A stretch of DNA of 64,000 bases from Verrucomicrobiia bacterium. Lineage in GTDB: Bacteria > Verrucomicrobiota > Verrucomicrobiia > Opitutales > Opitutaceae. The position numbers and the translations under genes were made by a program. Below are positions 25,306 to 34,483 of the stretch, piece by piece. The stretch spans positions 28,483 through 92,482 of the forward strand of contig WYBX01000065.1 of the NCBI GenBank assembly GCA_011525695.1. Reading direction: 5' to 3'. Position 1 is the stretch's first letter, and each line of letters starts with the position of its first letter. A model generated the notes under the pieces. The model did not search any database, had not been told where the DNA came from, and saw only the letters and a program-made list of their open reading frames with translations.

Positions 25306-26355
25306 TCACGGAAACATCCACGGCACCTCCCGGGAAAAGCGCTGGTCGGGCTCCTCGCGGAACTGGTCCAGCCAGGGCGAATACGTGTAGACCTCCAGCC
25401 GCTTTTCGCGCGGCGCAAACTTCAGGATCCGCAGCCAGCCCTGGCCGCCGTGGCCGAGGAACTGGTAGTTGGCGAGGATTTCCAGGACGGGCCGGCCGTC
25501 GCGATTGGTGCTCACCTGCACGCCAGTCCCATCGCCCTTCACATGGCCCGAAAGGACCATGCCGATGTTCGACCGCCGCGACACGAGTTTCTCCCAGATC
25601 TGCTCCCCATCATTCCAGGCCGGATTGGAATTGTGCGGGTTGTAGTCGTCGCCGTCCCCGAGCCGGGTGTCATCGTGATAAAGGTAGCAGTGCGTGAAGA
25701 GGATCACCTTGTGGTTGTCCTCGTGGTTGCTCACGAGATGGTCCGCCCAGGCAAGTGTGTCGTCCGTCGGGCCGTATTCGAGGCCGAGCACCATGTACTC
25801 CTGTCCGGCGGCGGTGAAGTAGCCGAAACTGTTGTCGCCCGTGACACCCTTGTTGCCGCCATACCAGCTTCGGCCGGCGAACCGCTTGGGCGAGAAGACG
25901 GCATTGAACTTGGTCGTGTCGCGCAAACCCTGCCGGATCCCGGCCTTGCTCAGGTCGTGGTTGCCGGGAACTGCCAGGTACGGGACCACGCCGTCGAGCA
26001 GTGCGAACGATTCGTCGGCCACGACCCACTCGGCGTCATCACCTTCCTCGACGACATCGCCGACGTGCAGGACGAACTTCACGTTCAATGGCGCGACCTG
26101 GTCGCGAATCCAGCGGAACTGCCGGCGGAAGATTTCGGGGAAATAAGCGGCGTAGCGCTGAGTATCGGGCACCACAATCAGCGAAAACTCGTCCCGCGAG
26201 GCATCGACGATGATCGGAAACGGTGCGGCGGAGGCCTCCGTCGGAACCGAAGGTGGCTGAGCCTCGAGCCACGGAGAACCGAGCACGAGAAGTGCGATCC
26301 AGGCGCCGGACATGCGCAGACGACGCGGGGCAGGGGTACATTTTGAATCAATCAT
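25306..26355 (-). CDS. secreted calcineurin-like metallophosphoesterase
   Basis: From ATG 26355 the 349-residue product has a signal peptide (about 1-33) and the metallophosphoesterase motif set: VVPDTQRY, LHVGDVVEEGDD, VPGNHD, FTHCYLYHD and LSGHVKGDG, in the usual order. The family hydrolyses phosphomonoesters or diesters with a dinuclear metal centre. It is the first gene of the minus-strand run, 135 bp ahead of the SGNH gene, so it may lie on the same transcript or have a separate promoter. An alternative TTG start at 26421 would add 22 residues with no clear function. The phosphate-bearing substrate in the locus is unknown. Confidence 0.87.
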   Translation of the reverse strand: MIDSKCTPAPRRLRMSGAWIALLVLGSPWLEAQPPSVPTEASAAPFPIIVDASRDEFSLIVVPDTQRYAAYFPEIFRRQFRWIRDQVAPLNVKFVLHVGDVVEEGDDAEWVVADESFALLDGVVPYLAVPGNHDLSKAGIRQGLRDTTKFNAVFSPKRFAGRSWYGGNKGVTGDNSFGYFTAAGQEYMVLGLEYGPTDDTLAWADHLVSNHEDNHKVILFTHCYLYHDDTRLGDGDDYNPHNSNPAWNDGEQIWEKLVSRRSNIGMVLSGHVKGDGTGVQVSTNRDGRPVLEILANYQFLGHGGQGWLRILKFAPREKRLEVYTYSPWLDQFREEPDQRFSREVPWMFP

Positions 26356-26798
26356 GGGAGGGTAACCGGCCGGGCGGCGGCAACCGTCCGCAACGTCAAT
26401 CGGAGAATCAAGATTGAACAACGGTGAAATAAGGAGTCGCCGGTGTTAGCAGTCGAACGAAAAGATGGTTTACGAGAGACCGCCGCCTACCGGAATCGGC
26501 TCCTCCAAGAGGCAGGGCGAAGGGTATTCTCGGCGATCCAATGGCTCGCAAGCTATTGTAATGCAATATCCGACAACCTAAATCAGGGGTGCGGATGCCC
26601 GGTGCCCTGTTCGGTGGCGATCCCCTTTGACCCTTGGGAAACCCGCCATCTGCTGAGATAGGAACTGGAAAATGAGTATTTCAATCATTGACAATAAATA
26701 TTTCATGGCTTTGTCAGATGGCGTCAGGGAGCAAATTCCCCCCGGTTGCTCCAGTGAACAGTCCCGAGTGACTGCACCTACAACCCCAACCGGAATTC
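26356..26798. promoter_or_regulatory. divergent intergenic region before the TonB receptor
   Basis: This 443-bp gap separates the minus-strand locus from the plus-strand receptor. It contains an AT-rich section around 26670-26715 with a perfect TTGACA at 26688-26693, a possible -35 element, but I could not find a convincing -10 element at 16-18 bp spacing. No gene is supported here. Confidence 0.35.
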
Positions 26799-26801
26799 GT
26801 G

Positions 26802-29633
26802 ATGACTATCCCATGCTCCCACCGCACGCGCGGCGTCGCCGCTGCGTTAGCCCTCTGTTTTGGCACCCTCCAAGCCCATGCGGGCGAAATCGTCGGCCGG
26901 GTGGTCGACGGCAACACCGGAGCCTACCTGCCTGGCGCCACCGTGTATCTCATGGGCGCGGGCCAGGCAACGCAGGCAGATCATGAAGGCCGGTTCCGAA
27001 TCGGCAATGTCGCGGCCGGCAACGTGACGGTCCGGGCCGAGTATGTCGGCTACGAGGATCAGGCGGAGTCGGTAATGGTGCCGGCTACCGGCGCTGTGCC
27101 CGTGACGATTGCGCTCGGGGGCGGCGTGGTGCAATTGCAGAGCTTCGTGGTCGAAGGGCTGCGGGAGGGCCGTTCGAAGGCGCTGCAGCAGAAACGGACC
27201 GCGCCCAATGTGCTCGACATCATTTCAGCGGACTCGGTCGGCAACCTGCCGGACCAGAATGTGGCGGAGGCGCTCTCGCGCGTTTCCGGCGTCAACCTCG
27301 ATGTGGACAGCGGCGAGGGCCGCTTCATCACGATTCGCGGAATCGAGCCGAATCTGAACAATGTCACGTTCAATGGCGCGACGCTTGCGGCTCCCGGGGT
27401 GGACGGACGGCAGGGTCGCTCGATGCCGCTCGATGTCATCTCGGCTTCCCAGATTGCGCAAATCGAAGTGATCAAGTCGGTCACGCCGGACATGGACGGC
27501 AATGCGCTTGGCGGCACGATCAACGTGAAGACCGTCAGCGGCTTCGATCGCAACGAGCGGTTCAGCTATGGTTCGCTCGAATTTGGCGAAACCCGGGCGG
27601 CGAACGACAACATCTATGGCGCCGACTTCACGTATGGGAACACCTTTGGGTCGGACAAGCAGTTCGGGCTGGCCCTGGCCGCCAGCTACTCGAAGCGCCC
27701 GTATGTCAAGCACGACCTGCAGGCGAACTGGGATGAGTTCGACGATCAGTTCTACCTGAGCCAGTTCGAGATTCTGCCCGAGGACGGCGAGCGCGAGCGG
27801 CTCGGATTGAATCTCAACCTCGAGTACCGGCCGATGGAAGGGACCGAGCTGTGGCTCCGCACGATTTACAACAAGTTCGATGAATTTCACACGGAGGAGG
27901 AGATCATCATGGAGGCGCGGCGGGATCCGGTGTTCGTCACCCCGACTTCGGTCACCTTCAACCGGATGCGCTATGAACTCCGGTCCTTCGTCGAGGAGAC
28001 CGAGCAGAAGCTGCTCAACGTCACCGGCGGCGGCTCGAGACAGTTCGGCAACCTCACGGTCGAGGGCGACCTGACCTACTCGTACGCGGAGGAGTTCAAT
28101 CCCGACATCCAGTCGGTCCAGTTCCGGACCGGCAACGTCAACACGCCGGAACTCTTCTCGATCGATTTCTCGGGCTTTTATCCCGTGATCGACGACAAGG
28201 GCAGCCTGACCGCCGCGTCCACGGTGTATCCGCTGCGCCGATTCCGGGAGGAGGATTCCACCGTGGAGGAGACGACCTATACGCCGCGGCTCGATTTCAA
28301 GTGGGACATCGACAACTGGTTTGGCGGCCGCAGTGGCTTCCTGAAGTTTGGCGGAAAATACACGGATCGAGAGCGGTTTGTGGACGACAACTCGTCGCGG
28401 CCGGTCAACAGCAGTCTTACCGCGGCCGACCTCAACGCGCTTTCGCCTGGCCGGCTGGTCTGGGACGATACCTATAACACCAGGGTGCTGGTGAATCTCC
28501 CGAACTCGTTCGCCTATCTGAATGCGAACCGCGGCCAGTTCACCGTCGACCCGCTCGAGTCCGCGTCAAACAGCGTGGAGGACGATTACGACATCAACGA
28601 GGACATCCTCGCGCTGTATGGGATGGGCAGCGTCAAGTTGAGTGATCGGCTGACGGCGCTGGCGGGCCTCCGCTATGAACGCACCGAGGCGAGCGTCATC
28701 GGATTCGAGATTCGCGAGGCCGATGGCGACTTCGAGGGCGTGTTCCAGAACGAGGGGGAGTTCGATTACGACAATTTCCTGCCGAACCTGCAGTTCCGGT
28801 TTGCCGCGACGGACCAGCTGGTCGTGCGTGCAGCCGTCACCTCGACGATCGGGCGGCCGGCCTACGAGGATGCCGCCCCGATATCTGTGCTCGAATACGA
28901 TCCGATGGAAGATCCGCTGGATCCGGCGTTTCCGTTCTCGGGTTCGCTCGAAATCGGCAATCCGACGCTCTCGCCTTACGAGGCGATCAATTACGATCTT
29001 TCGTTCGAATACTATCTGCGTTCAGGCGGGCTGCTCTCGGCCGGGCTCTTCCACAAGGACATCGACAATCCGATTTACGAGTACTTCGAGAGCCGGACCA
29101 ACCTGACGTATAACGGCATCCCGATGGAGCGGCTCGATGTCACCTCGCTGCAGAACGCGGACAAGGGCAAGGTCTCGGGTATCGAGTTCAACGTGCAGCT
29201 GCCCTTCAGCGCGTTCACCCGCGGGTTCCTCGGCGGCTTCGGGATCGACGCCAACGCGACCTTGATCGATTCGGAAGTCACGCTGTTCCTGCGGCCCAAT
29301 GACGAGGTTCCGTTCTTCCGGCAGCCGGACAAGATCTACAACCTCGGATTCTATTACCAGGCCCATGGGCTCACCGCGCGGCTGGCCTGGAACTACCAGT
29401 CCGAGAGCATCCGGACGATCGGCGGCGACGCCGAGGAGGACTTCTGGCGCGGCGATCGCTACCAGCTCGATCTCCAGGCGAGTTACAAGTTCAGCGACCG
29501 ATACTCCGTCTTCTTCAAGTGGAAGAACGTCACCGACGAGCCGAACGAGCTGTATTTCGGAAGGCAGAACCGGATACGCAACGGGGAGTTCTACGGCTCC
29601 GATATCCGGGGTGGCGTGCGATTTAACTTCTGA
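26802..29633 (+). CDS. TonB-dependent outer-membrane receptor
   Basis: The product of about 943 residues has a signal peptide (about 1-27), a carboxypeptidase-regulatory-like domain (about 28-105, VVDGNTGAYLPGATVYLMG), a plug domain (about 130-240, VLDIISADSVGNLPDQNVAEAL and IRGIEPNLNNVTFNGA, each a typical plug motif), and a large beta-barrel ending in an aromatic residue (GVRFNF). It likely imports oligosaccharides or large sugar fragments with energy from TonB-ExbB-ExbD. No partner SusD-like gene is adjacent, as is usual for this phylum. It starts at ATG 26802, with a GTG one codon upstream as alternative. A strong stem-loop follows the stop. Confidence 0.93.
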   Translation: MTIPCSHRTRGVAAALALCFGTLQAHAGEIVGRVVDGNTGAYLPGATVYLMGAGQATQADHEGRFRIGNVAAGNVTVRAEYVGYEDQAESVMVPATGAVPVTIALGGGVVQLQSFVVEGLREGRSKALQQKRTAPNVLDIISADSVGNLPDQNVAEALSRVSGVNLDVDSGEGRFITIRGIEPNLNNVTFNGATLAAPGVDGRQGRSMPLDVISASQIAQIEVIKSVTPDMDGNALGGTINVKTVSGFDRNERFSYGSLEFGETRAANDNIYGADFTYGNTFGSDKQFGLALAASYSKRPYVKHDLQANWDEFDDQFYLSQFEILPEDGERERLGLNLNLEYRPMEGTELWLRTIYNKFDEFHTEEEIIMEARRDPVFVTPTSVTFNRMRYELRSFVEETEQKLLNVTGGGSRQFGNLTVEGDLTYSYAEEFNPDIQSVQFRTGNVNTPELFSIDFSGFYPVIDDKGSLTAASTVYPLRRFREEDSTVEETTYTPRLDFKWDIDNWFGGRSGFLKFGGKYTDRERFVDDNSSRPVNSSLTAADLNALSPGRLVWDDTYNTRVLVNLPNSFAYLNANRGQFTVDPLESASNSVEDDYDINEDILALYGMGSVKLSDRLTALAGLRYERTEASVIGFEIREADGDFEGVFQNEGEFDYDNFLPNLQFRFAATDQLVVRAAVTSTIGRPAYEDAAPISVLEYDPMEDPLDPAFPFSGSLEIGNPTLSPYEAINYDLSFEYYLRSGGLLSAGLFHKDIDNPIYEYFESRTNLTYNGIPMERLDVTSLQNADKGKVSGIEFNVQLPFSAFTRGFLGGFGIDANATLIDSEVTLFLRPNDEVPFFRQPDKIYNLGFYYQAHGLTARLAWNYQSESIRTIGGDAEEDFWRGDRYQLDLQASYKFSDRYSVFFKWKNVTDEPNELYFGRQNRIRNGEFYGSDIRGGVRFNF

Positions 29634-29644
29634 ATCAGTTGGCC

Positions 29645-29675
29645 CGAACATTTCACGAAGATCGTGAAATGTTCG
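29645..29675. terminator. stem-loop directly after the TonB receptor
   Basis: Two exact 14-nt arms, CGAACATTTCACGA (29645-29658) and its reverse complement (29662-29675), enclose a 3-nt loop, with an outer GGCCC/GGGCC pairing. The stem starts 12 bp after the stop codon. There is no T-tract, so it may be a Rho-type or mRNA-stabilising 3-prime hairpin rather than an intrinsic terminator. Confidence 0.75.
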
Positions 29676-29956
29676 CCCTTGGGCCGACTCGTCGGGGCAA
29701 CCGCGACCCGGTCGCCCGGCGACGGCCGGCGGAAATTTCCCGTGAGTTCTCCTCGGTTCATGAAATTTCCGGGTTAGCTCGCACCACGGCACATTGGCGG
29801 CAAGCCGAGGCGGATTTCCATCGGGCTCGTAATCGTTCCTCGTTCTCGCTGGATTGAGAGAACGAGTACGAGAGCGAGGAACGAGAACGATCGCGCTCGA
29901 AGGTTGCGTTCCCCGGGGGCATTCATCCGCTTTACTCCAATCTTCCAGGCATACCC
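29676..29956. repeat. intergenic repeat region with GAACGA-type inverted repeats
   Basis: No gene is seen. Around 29834-29890 a GTTCCTCGTTCTCGC stretch is followed in reverse orientation by GCGAGGAACGAGAACGA, so a folded-back structure of hexamer-like units is possible. This is one of several repeat families found in the window's intergenic DNA. Confidence 0.5.
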
Positions 29957-31252
29957 ATGATGAATCGACGCCAGTTTCTGCATCGGTCGCTCGCCGCCAC
30001 TGCGGCGGGCGCCACCGCGACCGTGCCCGGATTCGCCGCCGCCCAGGAGCGAAACGATGTGCGGAATCTCCGCATCACGGATCTCCGGACATTCCTGGTC
30101 GATGCCGGGGGCGATGAGAATTACGTCTACGTCAAGGTCTATACGAACCAGGGGATCGTCGGGCTGGGGGAGGGCACACTTGCGGGGAAGGGCCTCACCG
30201 TTGCCACCGCGATCGGCGAGTTGAAGCGCCAGCTGGTGGGCAAGGATCCGACCGAAATCGAGCGGCACTGGCAGGATATCTTCCGGGGCCCACGCTACCG
30301 CGGCGGCCCCGTGTTGATGTCGGCGCTGAGCGCGGTCGAGATTGCATTGTGGGACATCCTGGGACAGGCGGTCGGGCTGCCGATCTGGCGGCTACTCGGA
30401 GGGAAGGCTCGGGATCGCGTCCGGCTCTATTGCCACGAGGGCTATCTGGAGCGCGTGAGCCATCGGAAGAAGCGACGGCCCGAAACCGCGGAGGAGGAGA
30501 TTGCGCTTTGGGTGCAGAAGCAGCGGGACGGCTGGACCTGCATCAAGGGCGGCTTTTTTCCGGTGCAGAGCACGGCGGTGGATTTTCGGCAGGCCATCCG
30601 GGAAGGGGTTGAGCACCTCGCCAAGGTGCGCGCGGCGGTCGGTCCGGATTTCGACATCATTGTCGAGATGCACGGCAAGGCCAGCCCTTCGGCGGCGGTC
30701 GAGTTCTGCAATCGCGTGGAGGAGTACCGGCCGCTCTGGGTCGAGGAGGCGACGCAGCTCGAAAGCGAGGTGCTTGCGGAAGCACGGCAACTCCGGGCGC
30801 AGACCCGCGTTCCGCTCGCCACGGGCGAACCGCTCTGCTCCCGCTACGACTTCGCGCCGTTGTGCAGCGAGCGGCTGGTGGATGTCATCATGCCTGACGT
30901 GGTTCACGTGGGTGGCATCTCGGAAATGCGGAAAATCGCGGCGCTGGCGGAGGCTTTCCGCGTCGACGTGTCACCGCACAATCCGCAGAGCGAGGTGAGC
31001 ACGCTCGCCTCGTTGCACGTTTGCGCCTGTACGCCAAATTGCACTCTGCTGGAAATCGGCAGCGGACAGGATCCCTTCTGGGCCGATCTGTTCAAGGGTG
31101 GCTATTTCCGTTATGAACGGGGGTATGCTCCGTTGCCCGAAAGGCCCGGGCTGGGAATCGAGCTCGATGAGCAGGTCGCCGCCCGGTTTCCCTACCAGGA
31201 GAAACCGGTCAAATCGCTGCGGTTTCCGGATGGCTCGATCACCGATCGTTGA
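29957..31252 (+). CDS. Tat-exported enolase-superfamily dehydratase, galactonate dehydratase-like
   Basis: The 431-residue product has a Tat-type leader NRRQFLHRS followed by a hydrophobic stretch (about residues 12-30), then a mandelate racemase/muconate lactonizing-type domain. Metal-ligand candidates are Glu in IIVEMHGKA, Glu in WVEEATQLES and Glu in ATGEPLCSRYDF; the catalytic His is suggested by VSPHNPQSE. The layout matches sugar-acid dehydratases of the DgoD group (GlcA or galactonate type), but the first ligand is Glu rather than the usual Asp, so the substrate is uncertain. A Tat-exported member is odd for this family, and it may act on sugar acids in the periplasm. The double ATG at 29957 and 29960 leaves the exact start open. 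Confidence 0.8.
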   Translation: MMNRRQFLHRSLAATAAGATATVPGFAAAQERNDVRNLRITDLRTFLVDAGGDENYVYVKVYTNQGIVGLGEGTLAGKGLTVATAIGELKRQLVGKDPTEIERHWQDIFRGPRYRGGPVLMSALSAVEIALWDILGQAVGLPIWRLLGGKARDRVRLYCHEGYLERVSHRKKRRPETAEEEIALWVQKQRDGWTCIKGGFFPVQSTAVDFRQAIREGVEHLAKVRAAVGPDFDIIVEMHGKASPSAAVEFCNRVEEYRPLWVEEATQLESEVLAEARQLRAQTRVPLATGEPLCSRYDFAPLCSERLVDVIMPDVVHVGGISEMRKIAALAEAFRVDVSPHNPQSEVSTLASLHVCACTPNCTLLEIGSGQDPFWADLFKGGYFRYERGYAPLPERPGLGIELDEQVAARFPYQEKPVKSLRFPDGSITDR

Positions 31253-31356
31253 ACCACCCTGCCGCCGATACCTGGCAGCCTGAAACCGCCCGAAACGGGA
31301 TTGAACCACCGGTGCCTTTGGGACTATCCCTTTTCCGGACCAAACTCACGAGACTC

Positions 31357-32538
31357 ATGAGTGCAGCCGTCGCCGCTTCCAAGGGCCCGAAGTCACGCCG
31401 GCTCCTGCCATCCCTGGGAGCGACCCTGCTCGGCATCTGTGGCGTCGTTGCCGCCGGCGCGGCGGAGGATGTGGCCGCCCAGCACAGCATCGTTTACCAT
31501 GAACCGGGCCGTTTCGGCGGCTGGCCGGCCAACAATGGGCTCTGGAATTGGGGCGACGAAATCCTGGTGGCCTTTAGCCGCGCCTGGTTCCAGGAAAAGG
31601 CCGATTCGCATTCGGTCGATCGGTCCCGGCCTGCCGTGGTCGCATTGGCTCGGAGTCTCGACGGCGGGCTGACCTGGACGCTCGAGGAACCGGCGACGCC
31701 GCTGCAACTGGGGGATGCGGAGCGGCCACCGGCAAGCCCCGGCGGGATCGATTTCGGCCACCGCGATTTTGCGCTGCGGGTGCGCAACAACGCGTTTCAT
31801 TTTTCGTACGATCGCGGCCGAACGTGGCGGGGTCCCTTCGCGTTGCCCGACTTCGGGCTCGGCGCGATCACCGCCCGCACGGACTACCTTGTCCAGGGCC
31901 CTTCCGACTGCCTGCTTTTTCTCTCGGCCAAGGATACGCGGGTACAGGTCGAGGGCGAGGAACTCCAGGATCGCGCATTCTGCGCCCGCACCCGCGACGG
32001 CGGCCAGACGTTCGAGTTCGTGGGCTGGATGAGCGACGAGCCGATCAGCGTGCGCTCGGTCATGCCCGCAACCGTCCAGCTGGCCGATGGCGCCCTCGTG
32101 ACGACCTTGCGCCGGCGGTTCGATCTGCCGACCGGATATCGGAACGACATGAGCTGGATCGATGCATATGGCTCGAGCGACGAGGGGCGCAACTGGACCT
32201 TTCTCGCCCGGCTTGGTTACACGGATGCCACCTTGCACAACGGCAATCCACCGAGCCTGGTCCGGCTGCCGGACGGCCGGCTGGCAGCCGCCTGGGGCGT
32301 GCGTTCTCCGCCCTATGGAATTCACGCGCGGGTCAGTGACGACGGCGGCAAGACGTGGGGCCCGGAACTCGTCCTGCGGGACGACGGCCGGAAATATGAT
32401 CTCGGATACTGCCGCAGCGTGGTGCGACAGGACGGCAAGGTGGTGACCGTCTACTACTTCACGACCGAGCAGCGGCGTGAGAACCACATTGCCGCGACCA
32501 TCTGGTCACCGCCGGCACTTTCGGCACCGCATCCCTGA
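31357..32538 (+). CDS. secreted sialidase-like Asp-box propeller protein
   Basis: From ATG 31357 the 393-residue product has a signal peptide or Ala-rich leader (about 1-35) and five Asp-box repeats: SLDGGLTWTLE, SYDRGRTWRGP, TRDGGQTFEFV, SSDEGRNWTFL and SDDGGKTWGPE, as expected for a six-bladed sialidase/BNR propeller. The in-frame TTG at 31249 is rejected because the extra residues are not signal-like. Whether it cleaves sialic acid is not shown: the arginine triad of true sialidases cannot be recognised with confidence. It is a close paralogue of the next gene. Confidence 0.8.
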   Translation: MSAAVAASKGPKSRRLLPSLGATLLGICGVVAAGAAEDVAAQHSIVYHEPGRFGGWPANNGLWNWGDEILVAFSRAWFQEKADSHSVDRSRPAVVALARSLDGGLTWTLEEPATPLQLGDAERPPASPGGIDFGHRDFALRVRNNAFHFSYDRGRTWRGPFALPDFGLGAITARTDYLVQGPSDCLLFLSAKDTRVQVEGEELQDRAFCARTRDGGQTFEFVGWMSDEPISVRSVMPATVQLADGALVTTLRRRFDLPTGYRNDMSWIDAYGSSDEGRNWTFLARLGYTDATLHNGNPPSLVRLPDGRLAAAWGVRSPPYGIHARVSDDGGKTWGPELVLRDDGRKYDLGYCRSVVRQDGKVVTVYYFTTEQRRENHIAATIWSPPALSAPHP

Positions 32539-32548
32539 TGCCTTTTGA

Positions 32549-32612
32549 TATACACAACGTCAGAAGTCATTACCAGCGTAGGATTCGGCGGCGACTTATG
32601 GCGTTGTGTATA
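32549..32612. repeat. inverted-repeat element between sialidase-like paralogues
   Basis: An 11-nt arm TATACACAACG (32549-32559) is matched exactly by CGTTGTGTATA at 32602-32612, with a further internal AAGTC/GACTT pairing. It fits between the stop of one paralogue and the start of the next. It may be a small mobile or structured element, or an attenuating leader. Confidence 0.6.
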
Positions 32613-32626
32613 GCATGCCCTGAGCG

Positions 32627-33727
32627 ATGAAGATAAACCGACTTATCCTGTTCCTGCTGGGCATGTCCGGCTGCGGATCCGCAATGGCCCGGCAGCAGCC
32701 CGCGAGCGTCCAGCACGTGATCGTCTACCATGAGATCGATCGCTTCGCTGGCTGGCCGGCCAACCGGGGCATATGGTCGTGGGGCGATGAAATTGCGGTC
32801 GGGTTCGTCCGCGGCTGGTTCAAGCATGATCCCAACGAGCATTCGCGCGATCCCGACAAGCCGGCGGAGGATGTGATCGCCCGGAGCATCGACGGTGGGG
32901 TGACGTGGCAGATCGAGCCGGTGCGGTTTGGGCGCGACGGGATCAAGCCGAGTCCGGGAGGCATCGAGTTCGCGCATCCCGGGTTCGCGCTGATTGTGCG
33001 GGAGGATGTGTTTTATGTTTCCTATGACCGGGCGCGCACCTGGTCCGGGCCGTTTGCCTTTCCTGACTTCAAGCTCGGCGGCGACCTCACCGCCCGGACC
33101 GATTACCTGGTCAAGGGACCATCGGAGGCCCTGTTTTTCCTCTCGTATGAGGATGAGCGGGTGGAGATCGGGATGCCAGATCGGGCATTCGCCGTGCGGA
33201 CCCGCGATGGCGGGCTGACCTTCCAGCGGGGCGGGCTGATGGCGGGCGACGAGCCACCGGGCGTGCGGTCGGTCATGCCGGCCACGGTTCGGGCGGACAA
33301 CGGGACGCTGGTGACGGTGCTGCGGCGGCGTTTCAACCTGCAGTCGGGTTATCGCAACGACCTGAACTGGCTCGATGTCTTCATCTCGCGGGATGACGGC
33401 GAGACCTGGGGTTTCGCGGCGCGGCTGGCACACACCGATCACACGGGGCACAACGGGAATCCGCCGAGCCTGGTCCGGCTGCCGGACGGCCGGCTGGCGG
33501 CCGCCTACGGGCTGCGGTCCAAACCGTACGGGATCCGTGCCCGGATCAGCACGGACTATGGGCTGACCTGGGGACCGGAACTCGTGCTGCGTGATGACGC
33601 GCGCACCTGGGACATCGGCTATTGCCGGAGCGTGGTCCGCGCCGACGGCAGGATTGTCACGGTGTATTATTACGCGACCGCGGAGCACTTCGAGAATCAC
33701 ATCGCCGCGACGATCTGGACTCCGTGA
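32627..33727 (+). CDS. secreted sialidase-like Asp-box propeller protein (second paralogue)
   Basis: The 366-residue product has a signal peptide (about 1-21). Asp-box motifs are SIDGGVTWQIE, SYDRARTWSGP, TRDGGLTFQRG, SRDDGETWGFA and STDYGLTWGPE. The order and spacing match those of the preceding gene, and both have VRSVMPATV followed by LVT-LRRRF near the middle and NGNPPSLVRLPDGRLAA in the last third, so this is a tandem duplication. The two copies differ in the N-terminal insertions and probably in specificity. Start ATG 32627 lies 14 bp after the inverted-repeat element. Confidence 0.83.
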   Translation: MKINRLILFLLGMSGCGSAMARQQPASVQHVIVYHEIDRFAGWPANRGIWSWGDEIAVGFVRGWFKHDPNEHSRDPDKPAEDVIARSIDGGVTWQIEPVRFGRDGIKPSPGGIEFAHPGFALIVREDVFYVSYDRARTWSGPFAFPDFKLGGDLTARTDYLVKGPSEALFFLSYEDERVEIGMPDRAFAVRTRDGGLTFQRGGLMAGDEPPGVRSVMPATVRADNGTLVTVLRRRFNLQSGYRNDLNWLDVFISRDDGETWGFAARLAHTDHTGHNGNPPSLVRLPDGRLAAAYGLRSKPYGIRARISTDYGLTWGPELVLRDDARTWDIGYCRSVVRADGRIVTVYYYATAEHFENHIAATIWTP

Positions 33728-34483
33728 GCGACCCTTCGTGACCGGGTCGTCGGTGAACCGTGAGCGAATCCTTGGAGACTGGCCCGGGCGTGGATGCGGC
33801 GTCCCGCCGCCTGCTTTCGGCTTTGCGATTGCCCGAAGACCTTCCTGGCCACGGATGACACGGAGCGCACGGATACTGCGCGCTTTCCTCATCCGTGCCA
33901 TCCGAGTACTCCGTGGCCCCAAACCATGGCCGCAAAGAACACAAAAATCAGTGGTTCGCGCCACGAGCCTGGGTGCGGCTATAGCCGCTCGAGAGATGTG
34001 CGGATCGCCCCCGGCCTTCTCCTGTTTTTTGTGGCAAATGGCTCGGGCGGATCCCGCTGCGGATCATCTCCCAATCCTTCGACACGGAGGGCACGGAGGT
34101 CTGAGGAGAGGTCACGGAGACAGGACCGTGAATCGGTGGTCGGTGAAACGGTGGTCGGTGAAGCCACTCGCCGGCCTCACCGTCTCACCGATTGACCGTG
34201 CCAGTAGCGCCGTGTCTCCGACCGGCGCAGACGAATCGAGTCTCTGGATGAGTGACTTCGTCATCCGCGAAATCAGCGCCATCCGCGGTCAAAGGGATTG
34301 GGCTATGGTGTTGATTTTGCGCAGTCGGTTTCGAGGTCGTTGACGCCGTGGAACAAGTGTTGCCAGCAGCGGTTGCCGCGCGCGCTTTTGTCGACCCATT
34401 TTTCGCGTCCAGCAGAAAATTTCCGAATCGCGGACTCGCATTGCGGCCCGCGGGCGTTCCAATTTTCCGTTTCTCCCTATCGC
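33728..34483. repeat. gene-free region built of degenerate intergenic repeats
   Basis: No gene is convincing in this 756-bp gap. It holds a fold-back of ACGGAT/ACGGAG-type sequence (GGCCACGGATGACACGGAG at 33847-33865 with reverse-complement-like counterpart ending at 33918), a run of ACGGAGG-type units near 34078-34115, a two-copy tandem CGGTGGTCGGTGAA at about 34134-34161, and a CATCCGCG/CCATCCGCGG unit at about 34260-34287. These look like decayed repeats rather than coding DNA. Confidence 0.6.

Noticed and set aside
26443..26661. Small plus-strand frame upstream of the TonB receptor
   Set aside because: No ribosome binding site or domain, atypical composition in an intergenic region likely to hold a promoter.
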